Below are positions 1-9,908 of a stretch of DNA of 64,000 bases, piece by piece. Positions within the stretch are counted from its first letter, which is position 1. Every line of letters starts with the position of its first letter. Source of the stretch: Strongylocentrotus purpuratus (Eukaryota > Echinodermata > Echinoidea > Camarodonta > Strongylocentrotidae). The stretch is from positions 32,983,774-33,047,773 of the forward strand of contig NW_022145605.1 in NCBI RefSeq assembly GCF_000002235.5, written 5' to 3'. The position numbers and the translations under genes were made by a program. Under the pieces are notes generated by a model that had not been told where the DNA came from, did no database searches, and worked only from the letters and a program-made list of their open reading frames with translations.

Positions 1-453
1 GTGATAGTAATGGCTTTTCCGGGAGGTGGATTTGTCAATAAGCGAAAGTGCTTGTAAAGATGAATGAAAGTTAATGCTTGATTAGATGACTGGCAGTTGG
101 CATCCGGTATAATTATAATGACGGATGAAGAGTCGAGATTCTATAAGGGGGGGGGGGAGCTGGGAAGGGGAATGGGGCTCTACCCCCATTTTATAAATTC
201 AAGCTCTACCTCCATAACAAAAATCCTCTAGTAGTACCGCGCCTGGGGTTGAATTGTTTGATTTCCCTCCCCAAAAGCCTTGTTATATGTTAACACAGAA
301 TTAATGCCCTTCTGGCTGTAAACAGACCATATCCTTGAGATATCCCTAAAAAATTCTTGAGATATCCTCAATCCTCAAGACAGCACCTTTTCTCGAGTGG
401 ACTGGTACCAATTCTCATGTTTATCTTCCCCCTTCCATGCATTGCTCATACAG

Positions 454-3400
454 GCCAAAGAGGACGAGATAGGGAACCTGAAGGGTGACACCACTCGCCT
501 CACCAAGATGCGGGAGACCATTCAGCGTAAGCTGCGCAATGTGGAGGAGCAGAAGGGAGAAACAGAGCAAGCGAAAGAAACCCTCAAGTCACAGATTGTT
601 GCACTGGAGAGAGGTGGGTCGATCAAATATATGAGAACATGTCTCATTGGATGTGTAAAAAACCAAAACCTATGGAATGTGGGATGCCGATTATTTTGTT
701 TGTATCGCCTGAGTGACTGAGCAAGACATAGTCATCACTATTTTGGGCATCATCGTCGTCGTAGGAGTAGTTGTAGTTGTTGTCCTCATCAACAATCCTG
801 CTGTACTGGCAATAACTTTCTATAGCTTTAATTGAGCTGGGATCCCAGAATTCATACCAATAGTAAAGTGTGAGATAGCATTAACACCATTCTTATGCAG
901 TGTTGTCTAAATTTCCAGTGATAAAGTCTATCCAACATTTAAAGACACTCAGTAGTTAGCTCTCATGGGGAATTCAACACTGTTCAGGTGTTTACCCAAT
1001 AAGAAGTGCTGTCACAATCACCAGAATTAGCCTTCAGTTTTATGACCAGCAGGCCTTATGTAACGTTCTGCATTTTCCACACTTTGCCCAACATGGTAAA
1101 GTGATTATCTCACTTTTCCCTCAGCCGGAGATCTCCGAGAGTCGAGGGGGTATTTCTCGATTGGCCTCCGGTTGTCTGTGTGCAGACCTAATACCTGTAC
1201 ACACGTTAATGATTTTTATCCACCAAGTCTGGTGTCAGCGAATTATGGCCTTCTGCACATGGAAACTGACGAGTGACTCCCTTTAATACCATTATTGCTT
1301 AGTGGTAACTTTCATAACCAAAATTTGCATCCTAAAAATTACTCTTCCTATTGCTTTTGTTTCATTTCCACGTTAAATGTTTGAACTGAGAGATGACTAT
1401 TTATCATACTATCCTATTTAATTTCCTCCTACAGAGATTGATTCTAATAAGAAACAAACCGAGATGGATCGTAAGGCTATTGATGACTTGGTCCGTGAGA
1501 GGGACATCCTCAACAAGAACTTGCTCAAGGTAGGTCCGAACAGCATGGGTCTAGGAGAAACTCAGTTATCAGAGCAAAATGTTTAATTGGTTGTTGGTGA
1601 TTTTTATTATGGATATCATATGTAGGGCCCACAACTTACAGGGGGCAGATAACCCTCGATCATGAAGAAAGGCCCCACTTTTTAATGATCATTCAGGGCT
1701 CATATTCATAAAAACCTTCCTAATCTGTTTAATCTGTATTTTCGTAAGGGGTTTTATTTTTGATAATTGTTACAGGGTTGAAAATCTAATGACACAAAAT
1801 TGATTTGGCAGTGCATGTGCAAATATCACTTGTAAGTGGCCAGTGTACCACAAACAACAATTCACAAACCCCTGTGAAATCCCTGTAGGTAAAAATATTG
1901 GCTTACGTTCTTACTTCTGTATGTTGGTGCCAGCCTCCTCCCCACAGTGATGGCATAAACCTAATATTTCTTGTGCCAACCTCTTCCCCACACAGGCTGC
2001 CAGCGCCACCCAGAAGCAGCTGAACCTGGTCAAGCTGCATGAGCAATCCAAGAAGAACCTGGAGCAGGAGATTGCCAACTACAAGGAGGAAGCCCAGAAG
2101 CAGCGTAAAATCATCTACCAGCTGGAGAAGGAGCGTGATCGCTACATCAACGAGGCCAGCGATCTCACCCAGAAGGTAAATTGGCAATGTCATTGAGTGA
2201 TTTTGATACTCTGTTGGAGATTGTAAAGTCATGTGTTTGAGCCCCGGTACAAACACTTGTTGTCGAACTGAAAACTCATTGTGCATGAACAATCAAAGTT
2301 TAGTCCTTGTTTTAGTTGAATTCATGACACCAGAGATATTCATTTACATGTATCTGATTTTTGTGTACATACATTGATTGATTGATTTGTTAAAGGTCTT
2401 TTGTAAGCCATGTTGTCATTTTCTTCACTAAGATTATCACAAAATGTCATGCTTGAAATGGTTTTGACCTTTCATCCCGGGATGCTTTTCATTTTTATTA
2501 TGGATTTTGGAAGTTTCGTACTATCCATTCTTTGAAAAAGCTGCATTTAACAAAAATCTAAAACACATATAGGGGGGGGGGGGGGGACCCTGTAATCATA
2601 AAAACCTCATCTGATCTGTTTGTTTGGTACAGTACATAGTTTGATTTTCAAGATCCATATATTATGCCATGTTAGTATTATTTTCCTCCAGATGTTTCTA
2701 TCAGGTTCTTAGAATTCATATACAGTACCCCAAAATTGCTGAGTTTGACCACAAAAATTGGGAAAAAATTCATTAAGACCATCTCTAATCTCTTTATTCA
2801 GGTTCTGCAACACATGGAGGATGTGAAGGTGAGAGAGATGCAGATCTTTGACTACAAGAAGAAGATTGCCGAGGCCGAGACCAAGCTGAAGCAGCAGCAG
2901 AACCTCTACGAAGCCGTCAGGAGCGACCGTAACCTCCACAGCAAGAACCTCATCGAGTCACAGGTAAGGTAGATCAAGCATTAAGGCAGTGCTATAAATT
3001 AGAGAGTAGTAAGTTCATCCATTTAAGTAACGTGGCATTTGATGATCAGAGAGTAGAATATTGTTTTAGTGGGATAAAAGCTATACAGTTTTCTGGAGAT
3101 TTGGGATTCATGAAGAAGAGGATAAGGAAAAGATGAATTATGGGAAGAGAAGAAGAAAGGAGAAGAAAGGGAAGAAGAAAGAAAAGGAAAATGATTGAGG
3201 GATGTCATGGACTCATGGCGAGGAATGACATGCTGAAGGATACTTGAATAGAAAGGTGAGTAATGAATGGAAAAACAAAGTTGGATTTTGGGGTGAGGGA
3301 TGGAGTAGAAGTAAAAGAAGAGAAATGAGAAGGATGAGATAGATAAAAGATGAAACAAATGTTGTTAAAGGAGAAGATAATGAAAGGTTGAGGGATAGAT

Positions 3401-6400
3401 AAAGATAAGCCAAGCTAAGCTAAGGTGTCCCTAAGGACGTCGGCTCCACAAACATATTTAAACTATTTTTTCTATCTTGAGCAATTCTATATGCCTTCTG
3501 GAAGGTGCTGCCTACTGAAAGATAGGGAGTAAATAAATGTAGAAGACCTATAATGACCCTTTAAGGAGTCTTCTCAAATCCATACCAACGGATGAAATCA
3601 GGCATTAATAGTTCATTTCATTTTGCCTCTCTCTCTCTACCCAGGATGAGATCACCGAGATGAAGAGGAAGCTGAAGATCATGAACCACCAGATCGACCA
3701 ACTGAAAGAGGAGCTCACAGCCAAGGAGGCTGCCCTTGTCAAGGAACATCTTGATCACCAGAGGTACGAAACAAATTAAAACATTTATGACAGCTGTTTG
3801 CGACGATATAGATGTGAAATCATAGTTGTAGTGCCCGCCGGTATACAAAGACCACCTTGTGTTTCCTTTGAAATTTTCCTCATGTAAATTACCATCAAAG
3901 GGGACTTGTATAAAATAGAGTATCTGACTGAAACACCGTTAAATTACAGGTTTCCCCTGTATCTGGACTTTTAAGAATTTTTGTTTATACAGTAAACTTT
4001 AAACTCTTGACGAGATGACATGTCAAATACTAGCCTTTAGAATAGAAGTTACCATGTACTAGTTGCTGTACAATAAGATTCAGATTAGTCTTCAACTTAT
4101 GAATGTACCTTGAGTTGAGCAATTGGTCTATTTAGCTATAGGCATGTGAAAGCTCATAAACTGGAGTTGTACTCTTGCCCCACCTTAAAACACAACTTCG
4201 CTCACGAGTCTTAAACTACGATTGATATAATGTCAAACTAGAGATAGAAAGAAAGAAAGAAAGATTACAGACATTCCTTTTCAGGACTCCCCAATCCTCC
4301 CCCCTCTCTCACATGGTGCAACCGTAAGCCTACTGTATATCTCCATCACCATGCAAGCCGATACTTATAAGCAGTATCTAAGAGATATTACGGTTTTCTG
4401 ACAGAGACTCGCTCTAATTTTAATTAATTGATTGTCTTTTCCAGGGTTGAGAAAGAGAAAGAAGCCCTGAAGGCAGAGCTACAGCGTATGAAGCAGCAGG
4501 CTTCAGAGAGCAAGGCTTACATCGAGGCTCAGGAGGCAGAGGAGAGGAAGCTCCTCAAGATCATCTCCGAGGCTGATGCTGAGAGGCTCAGGCAGAAGAA
4601 AGAATTGGACCAGGTAATTATGCAGAGCAAGCAAATTACATCACTACCTGTGTTAGCGGCCACCTATCCACAAAGGCCACCTGTCGCATATGTTTTACTT
4701 GTTGGTTTGGTTTGGTTTATTTTAAAACATATCAAACAAGCAGCTCGCAGGATGAAAATTTTTAATTTACAAAGTTAGAATATAGAGAGATAAAAAAACA
4801 TATAAAAAACTAAAACACATATTGTAATCCAAGTTTTGCACAAATTATAGAGCATTGGTAAGATCAAATCGAATTGTAACTTGAAATATATTAATGTATC
4901 ATAACATCAACATTTCTGATGAAGTAAAGTTCTTACTAGAGAGCTACCCTTGTCTAGGTATGATTGTGTGAAGAAAGGTTCAATATACTTATTTATTTTC
5001 TTTGGGTTGTCTTGATGGAAAATTCTCAATGTTCATCTAATAGTTAGGGAATAAGTGAATCAAGACACTAGTCACCGCACTTCTAACTGGTTATAAAAGA
5101 AAAGGGTTGATCCAGAAAATTAACAGCAATATGCATGATAGATGTCGATAATTGCTTGGTATCAGGGGCATCAAAATCATTTATGAATATTTCTGAAAGT
5201 CTATGTTGTTCTGGATTGAGTTGCAACATTCCCGTATTGGCGAAATGAATTAAATCATGTCGAAATGCACCTTGTACATTGAAATCACCCTTGTAACCCT
5301 ATAGCTAGAGTAGAGTCATGAAACTTAAATGTGTTTGACAGACCTAGTCTAACATTAGATCTAGTCTTAGTCAATGCATCAAACTGACATTCATATGTTT
5401 TTTCTCAGGAAAGAACCATCTCCTTCATGCTATTCTGTCTATACCAACATGGTTGCAATGCACCGCTTCCAATGCACTGCTTCCAATGCACTGCTTCCAA
5501 TGCACTGATTCCAAATACTGTCTTGATGGCGTAATAATGATTATTACTTCTTGTTAGCAATTTGTTTGTAAAAAGAATATCAAGGAGTACATCATCTAAA
5601 TAGGAAGATCCTTATTTATTCAACTGATTGTCTCATCATTGAGCTCTCGAAGTCCAGAAGCACTGTGAGGGTATTTGTAGATAGGACAAGCATTGATGAT
5701 GTGATCCATAGTTAGGATCTTTCGACAGGCACAGTTTGGCGATGGATCAGCTCCAATTTTATGCAGGAAATATTTTTAGCAAAGGAGGGGAAAAACACTC
5801 TGTGATCTTTAGGCTATTCCTTACTGTATAACTGCAAGATCACAATGTGATCCAGTCTTAATTGTGACCTTCCAACGATATCCTCCAACCGCTTTCCCCC
5901 ATCAGGTCATCAGCGAGCGTGACATCCTGGGCACCCAGCTGGTGCGACGCAACGACGAGCTGGCCCTGCTCTACGAGAAGATCAAGATCCAGCACTCCAC
6001 CCTGGGTAAGGGAGAGCTCCAGTACCGCCAGCGTCTGGAGGACATCAGGCTCCTCAAGCTCGAGATCAAGAAGCTCCGCAGGGAGAAGAACATCCTCAAC
6101 AAGAATGTGGCCAATGTCGACGACCTCAGGTACGATGTCCGCAGAGGATGACAAACTTTTAATGATTCCCCTTTTATTCTTATTTTATATTAATTCATTT
6201 AAAGGTACTATGTCCCATTTGCAGGTGAAACAAATAATAAGGTTAAATTCCTACGGCATTTGAAAGATAATACTAATTTAGAACTTCCCTAAAAAGGTGG
6301 GGCTTGAAAATGTATTCAAGTGGGAAAATAACGACTATTAGTTGTCAAATCGACTTAGGAGCTATAGAGCCAATAAGTAATAGTCTTGATTTTTAGACCA

Positions 6401-9400
6401 TTGTATCGAATGGCATAAGCTTTATGCTGGGCAAAGATTCAATCAGTTTAATTTAGGCCATCACAAGGGTTATTGATGTAGACAAATGCTCATGTACTCT
6501 TTACAGCTCAATCTATGTATGTTATTACCAAAGAAGAAAAAAGCCAGTCCGTCACTCAATAGTGTCTGACAGTGTAGTCTAGCAAGTAAACAGGTTTCCT
6601 TGCATAATTTGAATATTAGGACACTGCTAACGTTTAAATTTCACAGATAGGACATACATGACATATTCATAATTCCTGCAAAGTTCTACAGAATTTGAGG
6701 TTGGCTGCAAAAGGGACATAGTACCTTTAATGTACCTTGTATTTTACCTTGACATTCTTTGTGTATATTTAAATGTTTTGCATGTTTTTTAAACTTAAAA
6801 ACAAAGAAAGAATGAACTTGAATCAGCAGAGTGCTCACCAGGGTACACATGCGCCTGTACTTATTAATTCCTTCATCTCACAAAGGAGATTTGATAGAAG
6901 ACGGTATACACTTGGTCACTTATAAGGTACTGTCCAGAGGCTGGGGTTAGCGGCTATATATGCTTCTCCATCTTCTTCAATTGCTAGTTCTTGTACTGAC
7001 CCTTCCATAGCACAAGATTGAAAAACAGTGAAACAATTATGTTGGTATGGCAGATTAAACTTCCAGGGGAAGTGTGGGTCGATATCTTTTATGGTTGCCT
7101 AATCCATTCATTTTGACATGAAATGCTCTGTAGGGTCTGATCAGAAAGTCAGAGTTCTTCTTTAAATCTAGTGATGCTGGGAGCAAATGCTGCATCATTC
7201 TCAAAAGGATGTTACAGAGGCTATGCCAAATACATACATGTTACAGATAAACCACTCTCTGATTTATGATATCAGGGGGTTGTTTCAAAAAGCTGTTCGA
7301 AAAGTTACGCATGACTTTATGAACAACTTGTATAAGAAGTGCCAGCTAGGATGCCCAAAGTTATATATTTCCAAGAACGTCAATTAAATTATGGCAAAAA
7401 ATATACTTTGCATTAAAAATGTTTGTTATTATAAGAATGTTAATCTACATCTGTACAGTTCAAATTTAATTGATGCAGTGAATAATGATTGAGCATCCCA
7501 TTTGGCTTTTCATATACAGTCGTTTGTAAAGTCATGCGTAACTTTACGAATAGCTTTATGAAACACTCCCAAAAGAAGGTTATATTAGGGAATGGAAGAT
7601 CGAGGTGGCAATAGAGACTAATAATTTTGAAAAAATTTTTGTGTGGTGGTTTCTCCATGCAGGCGTGAAGTGTACCACCTGCAGCGTGAGCTTCTGCGTG
7701 AGCGCACCCGCTGCAAGGCCCTGGAGGAGGAGCTGGAGAACCCCATGAACATCCACCGCTGGAGGAAGCTGGAAGGATCCGACCCCAGCACTTACGAAAT
7801 GATCCAGAAGATACAGACCCTGCAGAAGAGGCTCATCCAAAAGACGGAGGAGGTGGTGGAGAAAGAGCTCCTCATTCAGGTAAAGCCTCGGTCACAAATG
7901 CCATTATGAACTGCTACGAAACGCCGCACGAACGATTTTCAGACAATGGAAATTTGGGAAGACAATGGAAAAACGGAGATTCGTACAAAATTATCGTTCG
8001 TACAAACATTTGTGACCGTAGCATTAGCAACAGACGCTCTTTCTCAAGGGATCTACAAACAGAAAATAAGCGCCACCATTGCATTCGAGGCAGGGATGGG
8101 GGGGGGGGGGGGACTAGGAAAGAACTATCTTTACTATTACTATAAAATACATGGTTTCAGATTAAAGAGTGATGTGGGGGGGGGGATGCCTTTTCCTGGA
8201 AAATATTCATATCGCTACCCCCCCCCCCCCTCAACATTCTTGAATACGATATTCCCGTGGCCTGTTTAGAAAATTGCCACCCCCTGCTTCATGCTAAATC
8301 CCCACTGAAGTACAGGCTGTTTTTTTAGAATAATTCTAGTGATATCAAACAGGAATTCAGCCCACAAAAAAATTATGTAATACATGTATTATGGAAACAC
8401 TGTTTTGAATAGGTTATAGTTCATTTTATTATATGGCTCTGGCATGTACTTGAAATTCATAAGGATTTGCACAGCATTTGAAGGATACTGACAGTTATAA
8501 GTGATAAGTCCTATGATAAGAGATGCCGCCATGAAATTGAATAGACTGGGATTCATGATACATACAATAAACTCTGACCTGGCTGATTTGTATAACAGGA
8601 GAAGGAGAAGTTGTACGTGGAGCTGAAGCACATCCTAGCCCGCCAGCCAGGACCAGAGGTGGCTGAACAGCTTCAGATCTACAACAGACACTCAACGACA
8701 AGACCAAACAGCTCAAGGTAAAATAAATGACATTCTTTTAAACCCTTACCAATAAAAAGATGGTACTACCACGGTACTTCCATGTTACAGACAGTACTAC
8801 CATGGCTCAATATACCTGTATGTAGTGTACCGTAATAATTACCAAAATACTGTGTACCATGGTAATTTTCTTTAAGGGAAGCCATACTGTACTAGAAGCA
8901 CTACCGTAAAATCCTTTGATTGGGCAAAGGCATTGTTTAACAATGTTAAATCTGAGATGCATGGCCCTACGTGTTATCAGTGTCTGTGATATGGTGTAAT
9001 AATTGATGCCCTACAAAAATCATGCTTCAAAATGATCATGAAGTTCCTCAAAAAAATAAAAAAAATCTTTGAGTGACCGATTTTTTACCATACTAATTTT
9101 TCTGAAAAGTCTGTAGCGTTATAAAACTGTCAGGAAAAAAAATTCTGAAATTTCTAATTTGAATCATAGACCCCGTTCTCACTCACTTCGTTGGAGCGCT
9201 CTGGAGCGCTCTAACTAAGACCCGCTCCTCAGGAGCGGTTCTTAGGTGAGTGAGAACGCTCAAAGTGGTCCAGGAAGCGGACTTCTGGACCGCTCCAGAA
9301 GTCCACCTTCCGAGGTGGTCTTGAGGAGCGGGTCTTATTAAGAGCGCTCCAGAGCGCTCCAACGTGCAATGTGAACGGAAAGCGTACTTTGAACGGAAGT

Positions 9401-9875
9401 GACGTTCCGCGCGATGAGCGATCGGGCAGGTATGGTGGCTCCTAAGGGACACGCAAACGCAAAATTTGACGTATACTTAAGCAACAAATTGTGGATTTTC
9501 ACGTCAAAGACGTGAAAATCCACAAATTTGACGTATACCTTTGCAACAAATTTGTGGATTTTTACGTCAAAGACGTGAAAATCCACAAATTTGACGTATA
9601 CCTATGCAACAAATATGTGGATTTTTACGTCAAAGACGTGAAAATCCACAAATTTGACGTATACCTTTGCTTGGTAATTTTTTCGTTTTTCTGTACTCAA
9701 TGGCCCTGAAGGGACACGCAGACAAAACAAATCTGCGTCCAATATTCATGTCTGTCTGCGTGTCCCTTTTGGGAGACGCAGACGTGAATATTGGACGCAG
9801 ATTTTCTCTCTCTCTCGCTCTCTCTCCTGTCCTTCTCCCTTCCCATTTTCTCTGTACTATGTGTATTCGAAATTC

Positions 9876-9908
<33 letters not shown>

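Noticed and set aside
1903..2292. Minus-strand frame of 129 codons opposite CFAP58 exon 3
   Set aside because: Shadow of the coiled-coil exon on the other strand. Leu-rich frames opposite the other CFAP58 exons were rejected for the same reason.
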